Of a stretch of DNA of 64,000 nucleotides, positions 43,503-51,960 are shown one piece after another (position 1 is the stretch's first letter; each line of letters opens with the position of its first letter). This stretch comes from DATIYF01 sp035517775 (GTDB taxonomy: Bacteria > Acidobacteriota > Terriglobia > Terriglobales > Acidobacteriaceae). The translations under genes were made by a program, and so were the position numbers. The stretch is taken from positions 10,948 through 74,947 of the forward strand of contig DATIYF010000102.1 of the NCBI GenBank assembly GCA_035517775.1. The letters are read 5' to 3'. Below the pieces are notes generated by a model that made no database searches, was not told where the DNA came from, and saw only the letters and a program-made list of their open reading frames with translations.

Positions 43503-45063
43503 CAGCCTCGGCGACCTGGATCAGGGCGGGCAGCACGTCTCCAAATGGCTGCTGCCCGCGCGCGCCCAGCCCAAAGTACAGTTTGCGGTAGAGCGGGTAA
43601 AGCTGGTTGTAAGTCTCTTCCTCTGGTTTTTCCGGCTGGTAGATCTTGTTTGGCGGGCAGATCTTGTCCTGCGCTTCCTCGATGGTAGCGAACGTTCCCG
43701 CGGCAAGAAAAGCAAAAATCGCCGAGCCCAGGCTGACCACGCTCTTGGCCGGCACCAGCACCGGCCGCCCGAGCACGTTGGCATAGACCTGGTTCAGCAC
43801 GTCGTTCTTTTGCGGAATGCCGCCCGCGTTTATTACACGCTTCACCTCCACCCCGCGCTCCGCCATGCGGTCGAAAATCACCCGGGTATGGAACGCAGTT
43901 CCTTCAATCGCGGCGAAGAGTTCGTCCTGGGCTGTGCTTTGCAGGTTCCAGCCCAGAGTGACGCCGCGAAGATTGGGATTTACCAGCACCGTGCGGTCGC
44001 CGTTGTCCCAGGTCATGCGCAGCAGGCCGGTCTGGCCGGCGCGATAGCTTTCCAGTCCCTGGCTCAGCCTCTTGACGTCGCTGCCCGCGCGGGTGGCGAT
44101 GGCGTTAAAAATATCTCCCACCGCGGAAAGCCCGGCTTCGATTCCCGTGCGCTTCGGATGCACGCTGCCCTGCACCACGCCGCAAACCCCCGGCACAAGA
44201 TTGACGGATGGCGTGATGCCGATGATGCAGGTCGAAGTGCCGATGACGTTGACCATATCATCGGTGCGGCAGCCGGCGCCTATGGCGTCCCAGTGGGCAT
44301 CGAAGGCGCCGACAGGAATCGGAATGCCCGGCTTCAGGCCCAGCTTTTCAGCCCAGAACGGTGAAAGCCTTCCCGCGATCTGGTCAGAAGTGGCGTACTC
44401 GCCCTGAAGTTTCTCGCGGACGCCGCCCAGAAGCGGATCCACTTTGATGAGAAATTCCTCCGGCGGCAGCCCGCCCAGAGACGCATTCCACATCCACTTG
44501 TGGCCCATGGCGCAGATGCTGCGCTTGACCTTTTTGGCGTCGGTGATGCCGCACAGCGTGCCCGCCACCATATCGCAGTGCTCGAAGGCCGAGACAAACT
44601 GCGCCCGCTTCGCCGGATTGTGCCGCAGCCAGTGCAGCAGCTTGGAAAATCCCCACTCCGAGGAGTACACCCCGCCGCACCATTTGATGGCTTCCAGATT
44701 CTCGCGGTGGGCGGCCTCGGTGATCTCCGCCGCTTCGCCTTTCGCCCGGTGGTCGCACCACAGGTAGTAATCGTCCAGCGGTTGCATCTCCTTGCCCACA
44801 GGAATGACCGAAGAGCCAGTCGTATCGAGCGCGATGGCTTCGACTCTTTCCCCGGAGACGCCGGCCTTAGCCACCGCTTCACGGGTGGCCGCCGCCAGCG
44901 CGCGCATGTGGTCTTCGTGCGATTGAGTAGCGTACTCGGGATCGTCGCGCTTGCGGTGCAGCGGATATTCCGCGAGGGCCGAGGCCAGCAGGCCGCGCTC
45001 GCTATCCACAATCGAGACCCGCACGCTGAGGGTTCCGAAATCAACGCCGGCGACGGTCGCCAT
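43471..45063 (-). CDS. araB: Ribulokinase-type FGGY sugar kinase
   Basis: This 530-residue FGGY kinase has the N-terminal phosphate-binding strand VAGVDFGTLSVRVSIVD, LDTTGSSVIP, WCDHRAKGEAAEI and VGAFDAHWDAIGAG (catalytic Asp). The C-terminal INAGGIPQKND holds the ATP site. It should phosphorylate L-ribulose to L-ribulose-5-phosphate. The ATG at 45063 shares its A with the isomerase stop codon (TGATG), so the two are coupled. The context with an isomerase, an epimerase and a LacI regulator supports the ara assignment over other pentuloses. Confidence 0.9.
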   Translation of the reverse strand: MATVAGVDFGTLSVRVSIVDSERGLLASALAEYPLHRKRDDPEYATQSHEDHMRALAAATREAVAKAGVSGERVEAIALDTTGSSVIPVGKEMQPLDDYYLWCDHRAKGEAAEITEAAHRENLEAIKWCGGVYSSEWGFSKLLHWLRHNPAKRAQFVSAFEHCDMVAGTLCGITDAKKVKRSICAMGHKWMWNASLGGLPPEEFLIKVDPLLGGVREKLQGEYATSDQIAGRLSPFWAEKLGLKPGIPIPVGAFDAHWDAIGAGCRTDDMVNVIGTSTCIIGITPSVNLVPGVCGVVQGSVHPKRTGIEAGLSAVGDIFNAIATRAGSDVKRLSQGLESYRAGQTGLLRMTWDNGDRTVLVNPNLRGVTLGWNLQSTAQDELFAAIEGTAFHTRVIFDRMAERGVEVKRVINAGGIPQKNDVLNQVYANVLGRPVLVPAKSVVSLGSAIFAFLAAGTFATIEEAQDKICPPNKIYQPEKPEEETYNQLYPLYRKLYFGLGARGQQPFGDVLPALIQVAEAVNKKPQPQPV

Positions 45064-46493
45064 CAGCACGCTCCGTTCGGCCGCTCGTGCCAGTAAACGT
45101 CCCAGCCGAAGTAACGGGTGGTGGCTTCATGCACCGCCGCCGCCACCGTCGAAAGATTGGCGGCCACGTGGTGCTCAAAGCCGTTTTCGCAGATGTAATG
45201 CAGCAGTTTTTGCATGTGGGGAATCTCCACCACGCCCGCCCCGCCGAAAGTATTCAGTGGATCGTCCGTAAACCGGCCTTCGCCTACATAGCCGCGCATG
45301 CGCCCGGAGGTGTCGTCGGTCGAAAAGCGGGCGAAGCTCATCTTCTCGGGCTTGATCAACCCGACCACCGTGCCAAACGTGTTCTCTTTGCCCACCGTGC
45401 CGGCAATGATCTGTTGAAAATCCATCTTCACCTGGCGGAAGAAGTGCTTGGGCAGGTTGGCGCAGTGAAAGCAGACGGCCTTGTCAGGATCGGGGCCGTA
45501 ATTGTTGTTCCAGTCGAGCAGAGCGGAAGGCGTCTCCGAAGCCAGGCGAAGCGCATGCATGCCCAGCACGCCGCAGATATCCACCTCGCAGGCGCTCGAG
45601 AGCAGCTCGTTGCTCATCATGCTCATGATGGTGCAAGGCACAATGCCGAGGTTCTCCTCGAGTGAGGTCCAGCACTGCACCGCGCTGATGGTGACCTCGG
45701 TCGCCGCCATCCATTCATCCACCACGGCGCCGAGTTTGGCCATTTTCATCAGCGCCGGCGCGGGCACGCCGCTCGCATCCACATATTTCTGGATCGAGGC
45801 CAGCTTGGCCTGGGCCCGCTCGTCGCTGTCTTTCATGCGCTCGATGCGGCCCAGCACCTCGGAGAGATCCAGAGTCTCAATCGAGATGCCTTGCGACTCC
45901 AGAATCTTTTCGCTGTAACGCACGGTGTTGAAGGCCGCGGGCCGGGCGCCCAGCGCGCCTACCCGCAGATTGCGAAAGCCGTTCACCACCCGGCATACGG
46001 CCGCGAACCACTGCAGGTCGCGGGCGAACTCCGGCGAATCGGGGGCTTCGGTGTGCAGCGTAGTGATCGAATAGGGAATGCCATACTGCCGCAGATTGTT
46101 GCAGGCTGACATCTTGCCGCAGAAGCTGTCGCGGCGGAAGGCAATGGTCATCTTCTTGGGATCATCGGGCGTGGCCTGAAGCAGCACCGGCACATGCAGA
46201 TCCGCCAGGCGCAGCGTGTCGGCGATGGCGCGTTCTTCGCCGAAGTTGGGCAGGGTGACGATCACGCCGTCTATCCGCTCGCGATTGGCCTTGAACAGAT
46301 CAGCGCAGCGCCGCGACTCCACCCGGGTCTCCACCGCTCCGTACTTGCTCTCTTCTGGAGAAAGCGCCACCACGTCAATCTCGGCCGCCTTCAGCACCGC
46401 CAGCATCTCTTCCCGGCCGCTCTTCGCCAGGTGATCGGGGAAGAAACCACGGTTGCCCACGATCAGGCCCATGGTCATTTTTTTCTTCGGCAT
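45063..46493 (-). CDS. L-arabinose/L-fucose isomerase-family protein
   Basis: This 476-residue protein of the fucose/arabinose isomerase fold contains MTMGLIVGNRGFFPDHLAK, VIVTLPNFGEERAIADTL, FRRDSFCGKMSACNNLRQYG and, near the middle, SAVQCWTSLEENLGIVPC (metal-binding Glu). A C-terminal segment with GFEHHVAANLS holds a His. It is unlike classical AraA at the N-terminus but stands in its place, between the symporter and kinase genes. Conversion of L-arabinose to L-ribulose is the likely reaction. It is coupled to the kinase by a one-base overlap. Confidence 0.85.
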   Translation of the reverse strand: MPKKKMTMGLIVGNRGFFPDHLAKSGREEMLAVLKAAEIDVVALSPEESKYGAVETRVESRRCADLFKANRERIDGVIVTLPNFGEERAIADTLRLADLHVPVLLQATPDDPKKMTIAFRRDSFCGKMSACNNLRQYGIPYSITTLHTEAPDSPEFARDLQWFAAVCRVVNGFRNLRVGALGARPAAFNTVRYSEKILESQGISIETLDLSEVLGRIERMKDSDERAQAKLASIQKYVDASGVPAPALMKMAKLGAVVDEWMAATEVTISAVQCWTSLEENLGIVPCTIMSMMSNELLSSACEVDICGVLGMHALRLASETPSALLDWNNNYGPDPDKAVCFHCANLPKHFFRQVKMDFQQIIAGTVGKENTFGTVVGLIKPEKMSFARFSTDDTSGRMRGYVGEGRFTDDPLNTFGGAGVVEIPHMQKLLHYICENGFEHHVAANLSTVAAAVHEATTRYFGWDVYWHERPNGAC

Positions 46494-46514
46494 AATACTC
46501 CTAGGGTAAGGTAG

Positions 46515-46727
46515 TCAACTCCTGCTGCCCCGCGCCGGCCGGAAGTGAATGCAATAAAACAGTCCCACGGCAAACAGCACGGCGCCCCACCATACATTGG
46601 CATGTAGATTAAACAGAACCACCTCGGGATGCACCGGCGGGTTTGTCAACTGGTAGATCCCCGCAGCCAGAATGAGGCCGCCATCGACCAGCAGCGAGAA
46701 ACCGATAAAAAACCAGATCGAGATCAT
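46515..46727 (-). CDS. Small two-helix membrane protein, unknown function
   Basis: This 70-residue protein begins MISIWFFIGFSLLVDGGLIL and has a second hydrophobic helix (VWWGAVLFAVGLFYCIHF). AGGAG lies upstream of the ATG at 46727. It sits between the symporter (14 bases upstream) and isomerase genes in the arabinose operon. It may be a small accessory subunit of the transporter; I do not recognise a named family. Confidence 0.7.
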   Translation of the reverse strand: MISIWFFIGFSLLVDGGLILAAGIYQLTNPPVHPEVVLFNLHANVWWGAVLFAVGLFYCIHFRPARGSRS

Positions 46728-46741
46728 CCCATTCTCTCCTG

Positions 46742-48445
46742 CTACCAGAAGATGATATTGAGCACGATAAACACCGCCGTCACCACCCCCGCCCAGAACA
46801 GCGGCTTGTGATAGAAGGCCACCTCGCCCACTCTCGGGACCTCGGTCATCCCATAGACCAGGCCGTTCAGTTCCGCGGCTGGCCTGGGCCGGGTTAAATA
46901 ACTGACTGCCACGGTCACGGTCACGCAGACAAGAAACGACCACAGCGCCTGATACATGTCCTGCGCCAGGCCTTTGGCGTCGGGCGAGAGCGCCACGTAG
47001 CGCAGCGCCCTGGGATCAATCTTCACCCAGGTCCACATGCCAACCGATGCCCCCGTCCCGCAGAGCAACCCCCAAAACCCGCCCGCCCCGCTGGCCCGCT
47101 TCCACAGCATCCCCAACAGCACGGTGCCAAACAGGGGAGCAATGAAGAAGCTGAACAGCGCCTGCACATAATCCATGATGCTGGCAAACTGCATCACCAG
47201 ATAAGCCGTGCCCACGCTGATCAGTACGCCGATCACGGTGGTCCAGCGGCCCATGCTTACGTAATGGGCATCGCTGGCGCGCTTGTTGATAAACGGGCGG
47301 TAAATGTCGTAGGTCCAGACGGTGGTGAAAGCGCTCACGTTGCCTGCCATGCCAGACATGAAGCCGGCAATCAGCGCGGTGACGCCAAGGCCCAGCAGGC
47401 CGGGCCCGCAATAGCGGGCCAACATGAGCGGAAGCACGTCGTTATAGCTGTAGCCACCGGTAGCCGCCGCTTGCACTTCCCCGGTAAGGTGCATGGGAAG
47501 AACCGCCAGACCAAGAAGACCGGGCAGAATCACGATGATAGGCACCAGCATCTTGAAACCGGCGCCGATAATGGGCGCCATCTCGGCGCTGCGCAGGTCT
47601 TTGGCAGCCAGGATGCGCTGCACCACCAGGAAGTCGGTGGTCCAGTAGCCCATCGAAATTACCGCTCCCAGGCCGAACACAATTCCCACCCAGTTGATGC
47701 CCATGGGGTTAGCGCTGAAATGCCCCAGGCCGGCCCAGAGATGGACGTACTGCGCCGAAAATCGAGTGGCAATCAGGACCTTCAGGTGCTCCCAACCGCC
47801 GGCCTCATAGAGGCCCAGGACCGGAATCATCAGCGCGCCCGCCCAGATCAGGAAGAACTGCAGCACTTCATTGAAGATGGCCGAGCGTAAGCCGCCTAAT
47901 GCCACATAGATAGCCACGGTTAGAGACGAGACCCAGATGCTGAAGTTCAGGTCCCAGCCCAGCACGATTTGCATGACCTTGGCCATAGCGAACATGTTGA
48001 CACCGCTCATGAGCACGGTCATAAAGGCGAAGCAAACAGCCGAGAGGGCGCGGCTGGATTCTCCAAAGCGCAGCTTCAGATATCCCGGCACCGAGTGCGT
48101 TTTAGAGATGTAATAGAACGGCATCATCACCAGCGCCAGGAACAACATAGCGGGAATGGCGCCGATCCAATACCAGTGCGTCGCCAGGATGCCGTACTGA
48201 TAGGCTGAGCCCGCCCAGCCCATCAGTTCCAGAGCGCCCAGGTTGGCGGAGAGAAAGCTCAGTCCGGCGACCCAGGCGGTCATCTCGCGGCCGGCCATAA
48301 AAAAGTCTTCGCCGGTATGGGCGCGGCCCTTTAGGTACCAGCCGATGGCCAGCACCAGCACGAAGTAAAAGACGACGATGACGACATCAATCGGAGACAG
48401 GCGAACCAACGTGTTCGCCGCAAAGAATGCCATCGTGGGCATCAT
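46742..48445 (-). CDS. Sodium:solute symporter (SSS family)
   Basis: The 567-residue protein has about 14 membrane helices and SSS-family motifs: GRAHTGEDFFMAGREMTAWV near the N-terminus, FLSANLGALELMGWAGSAYQ (Na+ site region) and ALIAGFMSGMAGNVSAFTTVW. The close pattern is that of SglT-like Na+/sugar symporters. Its place in the operon makes L-arabinose or a related pentose the likely substrate. AAAGGAAAG precedes the start. Confidence 0.9.
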   Translation of the reverse strand: MMPTMAFFAANTLVRLSPIDVVIVVFYFVLVLAIGWYLKGRAHTGEDFFMAGREMTAWVAGLSFLSANLGALELMGWAGSAYQYGILATHWYWIGAIPAMLFLALVMMPFYYISKTHSVPGYLKLRFGESSRALSAVCFAFMTVLMSGVNMFAMAKVMQIVLGWDLNFSIWVSSLTVAIYVALGGLRSAIFNEVLQFFLIWAGALMIPVLGLYEAGGWEHLKVLIATRFSAQYVHLWAGLGHFSANPMGINWVGIVFGLGAVISMGYWTTDFLVVQRILAAKDLRSAEMAPIIGAGFKMLVPIIVILPGLLGLAVLPMHLTGEVQAAATGGYSYNDVLPLMLARYCGPGLLGLGVTALIAGFMSGMAGNVSAFTTVWTYDIYRPFINKRASDAHYVSMGRWTTVIGVLISVGTAYLVMQFASIMDYVQALFSFFIAPLFGTVLLGMLWKRASGAGGFWGLLCGTGASVGMWTWVKIDPRALRYVALSPDAKGLAQDMYQALWSFLVCVTVTVAVSYLTRPRPAAELNGLVYGMTEVPRVGEVAFYHKPLFWAGVVTAVFIVLNIIFW

Positions 48446-48457
48446 TTGTGCTTTCCT

Positions 48458-49156
48458 TTATTTCTCAGGCTGACCGTAGTAGGCCCCACTTCCATGTTTG
48501 CGCAGGAAATGCTTGTCGTGCAGTTCCGGCGCAATCGCATTGGCGGATTCGTTAACGTTAACGGTAAAGTAGGCCATCCTGGCTACCGCCTCTAATATTA
48601 CCGCGTTGTGTACGGCAGCCGCGGCATCCGGCCCCCACGCAAACGGACCATGATTGGCCACCAGGACCGCCGGAATCGAGTCATAGTCTATATCCTGAAA
48701 GGCCCGCAGGATCTGAACTCCAGTATTCTTCTCATATTCTGAGGCGATTTCCGGGCCTTTCATGGGGGCTGTCACCGGCACCGGCCCGTGGAAATAATCG
48801 GCGTGAGTGGTCCCAAAGCAGGGAATCGGCTTGCGCGCCTGCGCCCAGGCGGTGGCGTACTCGGAGTGGGTGTGGGCGACCCCGCCAATTTGAGGGAAAG
48901 CGCGATATAAGACCAGATGGGTTGGCAGGTCGGAGGAAGGCCGCATCTCTCCCTCCACGGCCCGGCCTTCAAGGTCTGTAACCACCAGGTGCTCCGGCCT
49001 CATCTCCTCGTAGGGCACCCCGCTGGGCTTGATGACAACCAAGCCCTTTTCGCGCGCGATTCCGCTGGCATTGCCGAAGGTATAAAGAACCAGACCCTTC
49101 CGGACCAGCTCCAGATTGGCATCCAGCACTTGCTCACGCAGGGCTTGCAGTAACAT
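48458..49156 (-). CDS. araD: L-ribulose-5-phosphate 4-epimerase
   Basis: This 232-residue class II aldolase/epimerase has GLVLYTFGNASGIAREKG, IKPSGVPYEEM, HTHSEYATAWAQARKPIP (zinc His pair), FGTTHADYFHGPVP, LVANHGPFAWGPDAAAAVH (third zinc His) and the C-terminal HGSGAYYGQ. It converts L-ribulose-5-phosphate to D-xylulose-5-phosphate, which enters the pentose phosphate pathway. It is the first structural gene of the ara operon after the LacI regulator. No strong ribosome binding site is seen before the ATG. Confidence 0.94.
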   Translation of the reverse strand: MLLQALREQVLDANLELVRKGLVLYTFGNASGIAREKGLVVIKPSGVPYEEMRPEHLVVTDLEGRAVEGEMRPSSDLPTHLVLYRAFPQIGGVAHTHSEYATAWAQARKPIPCFGTTHADYFHGPVPVTAPMKGPEIASEYEKNTGVQILRAFQDIDYDSIPAVLVANHGPFAWGPDAAAAVHNAVILEAVARMAYFTVNVNESANAIAPELHDKHFLRKHGSGAYYGQPEK

Positions 49157-49196
49157 GGTCGTTCAACGGGTGAAAATCCACTGCTCGCGGTTCCGA

Positions 49197-49250
49197 GAAA
49201 TCGTTTACCTACCGATGCACAAGGTAGAGTACGGGCCTCGCCCTTGTCAA
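49197..49250 (-). promoter_or_regulatory. Candidate ara promoter and LacI-type operator
   Basis: On the minus strand a perfect TTGACA (49250-49245) lies upstream of araD; the matching -10 is poor. About 37 bases on is GTAAACGATTTC (49208-49197), an imperfect palindrome with central CG, the form of a LacI-family operator. It would sit just after the start of transcription. The adjacent LacI gene is the likely ligand-responsive repressor. Confidence 0.45.
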
Positions 49251-49299
49251 CGCGAATCGGGCCACATAAGAGAGATATATCCTTCTCATTTATCGCACC

Positions 49300-50334
49300 T
49301 TACCGCCGCCCGCGCCCCTGTGCAGCCCGCTCCGGCGCCAGGGCTGTCGATTTTCTCAAAATCAGGCTGGTATGGAGCAAATATTCATGCTTTTTCTGCG
49401 CCGCGGAGGGGTCTTCCACCTCATTCAGCAGCGCCCGGAAGGCCAGCCTCGCGAGCTCGGTCTGTGACATCTGAATGCTGGTCAGGGGCGGCGTCATGAA
49501 CTGCGCCAGCCGTATATCGTCGAAGCCGACCAGGGAAAGTTCGCGCGGAATGGCGACCCCGCGCTCAAAGGCCTGGCGCATCACCCCGATGGCCGTCATG
49601 TCATTGGAGCAGAGTATCGCTGTGGGGCGCTCGCGCAGTTCAGCCAGTTGGCTGAAGGCCTGCATTCCGCCTTCCATGGTGTGATCGCCTTCGATCACCA
49701 TGCCGGGCTCGATCTCCATGCCTATTTCTCGCATGGAAGACTCGAAGGCCAGTTTGCGGGCCTGCGCGGACTTGAGGTAGAGAGGCCCGGTAATGAAGGC
49801 GACGCGCGTATGCCGCAGGGCGGCGACGTGCTGCACCGCCTGGCGGATTCCCTGCTGGTAATTGATGCGTATATTGCTTACGCCCGGCAAGTCCGGCCCC
49901 ACGTCCACAAACACCAGCGGTACTTTGCGGAAGCGGAGGCCTTCGAGCAACGACTCTTCCATGCCAAAAGTCAGCACCGCCACGCCCTCGACCCGCCGCT
50001 CGATCATCCGGCGCACCGAGCTCTCCATGCGCCTGGGATCGTGCACGGTCGAAGTGAGCAGAATTTCGTAATTGTTCTGCACCGCGATGTCTTCGAACGA
50101 GTGAACAATTTCCGGGAAAAAGGGGTTGGTAATTTCGGAGACGATCAGGCCAAAGATGCGGGTCCGGCCTGAGACCAGGGCGCGGGCCTGCCGGTTGGGA
50201 TAGTACCCTAGCTCTTCCACCGCCCGCCACACCCGCCGCGCCAACTGCGGATCCACCGTCGGTATGTGATTGATGGCGCGGGAGACGGTCGCGGTTGAGA
50301 CTCGGGCGCGTCTGGCAATATCACGGATATCCAT
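49300..50334 (-). CDS. LacI-family regulator, probably of the arabinose operon
   Basis: This 344-residue regulator has an N-terminal helix-turn-helix (MDIRDIARRARVSTATVSRA), hinge (WRAVEELGYYPNRQARALVS) and a sugar-binding sensor domain (RIFGLIVSEITNPFFPEIVH, LSLVGFDDIRLAQFMTPPLT). The start at 50334 is chosen at the helix-turn-helix. It precedes araD by 143 bases on the same strand. It is only moderately similar to the LacI protein at 13059, so the two are paralogues with different targets. Confidence 0.9.
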   Translation of the reverse strand: MDIRDIARRARVSTATVSRAINHIPTVDPQLARRVWRAVEELGYYPNRQARALVSGRTRIFGLIVSEITNPFFPEIVHSFEDIAVQNNYEILLTSTVHDPRRMESSVRRMIERRVEGVAVLTFGMEESLLEGLRFRKVPLVFVDVGPDLPGVSNIRINYQQGIRQAVQHVAALRHTRVAFITGPLYLKSAQARKLAFESSMREIGMEIEPGMVIEGDHTMEGGMQAFSQLAELRERPTAILCSNDMTAIGVMRQAFERGVAIPRELSLVGFDDIRLAQFMTPPLTSIQMSQTELARLAFRALLNEVEDPSAAQKKHEYLLHTSLILRKSTALAPERAAQGRGRR

Positions 50335-50549
50335 AACAAGCGAAGCTTCTTGCCAGCGCAAATCAGCCGGCAGATCACCTCTGGCGCTGTCTGCGGGTGC
50401 GCCAGGAAGCGTCAAATTCTTCTGGCGCGGAAGGTTAGCATAAATCAGGGATTTGTGGGGTGCGGGGTTCGCTGCCTCAGTTTGGGGAATCGTTTTCTGG
50501 AAATGGGGTTTTCCACCAGGTGGGCGAGAAAACGGCGCCCAGGCTTCGC

Positions 50550-51671
50550 CTACTTACCGCGCGTGCTGAACCTGTACTCCGTGATCGAGTGAAAGTGCTG
50601 GCCCGGCTTCAATTCCGTAGTAGGGAAGCTGGGATGGTTCGGAGAATCGGGAAAATGCTGGGTCTCCAGGCAAAACGCCGAGCGCTGACCGTAGGCCACT
50701 CCTGCCTTGCCCTTGATCGAGCCATCCAGAAAGTTGCTGGAATAAAACTGCACGCCTGGCTCAGTGGTGAACACCTGCAGCACCCGGCCGCTAGCCGGGT
50801 CATAGGCCTCGGCGGCTTCCCCCAATTTGCCCTCGGGTGTGTCTAAAACCCAGTTCAGGTCGTATCCCTTGCCATACTGAAGCTGCTGGTTGTCCTGATG
50901 GATGCGCGCCCCGATGGGCGTCAGCTTGCGGAAATCGAACGGGGTGCCCTCCACAGGCCTCAACTCGCCAGTGGGAATCAGGGTCGCATCCACGGGAGTG
51001 AAGCGCGAACCATCTATTCTCAGTTCATGCTGCAGAATGTCGCCGTTGCCCTGGCCGGCGAGGTTGAAATAGGAGTGGTTGGTGAGATTCACCACCGTGT
51101 CTTTATCGGTGGTGGCGGAATACTCGATCCGCAGCGTGTTTCCCGCCAAAGTGTAGCGGACGGTCACACTTAACTTGCCGGGAAAGCCTTGATCGCCGTC
51201 GGGGCTGACATGGGTAAGCTCGACTCCGTTGGCGATCTCTTTCGCTTTCCAGACCGCCTGGTTGAAGCCCACCGTGCCGCCATGCAAAGTATTCTCGCCG
51301 TTATTCTTCGGCAGGTTATAGGTCTTGCCGTCGAGCTTGAACTCGCCATGGGCAATGCGGTTGGCATAGCGGCCCACGATGGCGCCGAAGTAAGGCGGGT
51401 TCGGCTCGTAACCCTGGACAGAATCGTGGCCCAAGACCACGTCGGCGACTTTGCCCTCGCGGTCGGGCGTCCTTAGCGAGACGACGATGCCGCCATAGGT
51501 CATGATGCGCGCTTCGATGGAGCCATCCTTCAGCGTGTAAATCTCCACCGGAGTACCGTCCGTGGTTTTGCCGAACGGCGCTTTGCTCACTTCGGTCTTT
51601 GCTTCCACGTTTGCAGTAACCATGACAAGGCTCGAGAAAAGTAATGCGCGGCGCATCGCTCTCCAAAGCAT
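50550..51671 (-). CDS. galM: Exported galactose mutarotase (aldose 1-epimerase)
   Basis: The 373-residue protein begins with a signal-like segment (MRRALLFSSLVMVTANVEA), so it should act outside the cytoplasm. Mutarotase motifs include IVSLRTPDREG, IVGRYANRIAHGEF, NGENTLHGG (His), NLTNHSYFNLAG (catalytic His) and GVQFYSSNFLDG. The C-terminal FCLETQHFPDSPNHP holds the catalytic Glu. It interconverts alpha and beta sugars before uptake. A second ATG at 51656 has GGAGAG just upstream and may be the true start. It lies upstream of the ara regulator on the same strand. Confidence 0.9.
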   Translation of the reverse strand: MLWRAMRRALLFSSLVMVTANVEAKTEVSKAPFGKTTDGTPVEIYTLKDGSIEARIMTYGGIVVSLRTPDREGKVADVVLGHDSVQGYEPNPPYFGAIVGRYANRIAHGEFKLDGKTYNLPKNNGENTLHGGTVGFNQAVWKAKEIANGVELTHVSPDGDQGFPGKLSVTVRYTLAGNTLRIEYSATTDKDTVVNLTNHSYFNLAGQGNGDILQHELRIDGSRFTPVDATLIPTGELRPVEGTPFDFRKLTPIGARIHQDNQQLQYGKGYDLNWVLDTPEGKLGEAAEAYDPASGRVLQVFTTEPGVQFYSSNFLDGSIKGKAGVAYGQRSAFCLETQHFPDSPNHPSFPTTELKPGQHFHSITEYRFSTRGK

Positions 51672-51960
51672 AACTCTTCGCTTTCCCTCGCCGGCGGAGC
51701 GATTGCAGCCAGAGCCGCCAGCCGGGACATCGTGGAACCCGAGGCGAAAAGCGGGCGGCCAGAAGTTGGTTAGGTCTCGGTCGGGTCGCCCTCAGGCTTG
51801 CTCGAACCGGGAGATGCCATCGTAAATTTTGACCTCACAGCCGTTTCTTACTCTAACATGCCCGCCGGTCAGCGCTGCGCCTTTGGGCGCATGGCGCCCT
51901 TCGCGAACCTTGGTGTCTTTGTGGTTATTGCTTTTTGGAGAATCGAACTGCGGCGTCTGC
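51672..51960. other. 289-base gap without a recognised feature
   Basis: Between the mutarotase and the glucan synthase genes I find no convincing coding frame, RNA gene or strong hairpin. It would hold the mutarotase promoter and the end of the synthase transcript. Confidence 0.4.
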
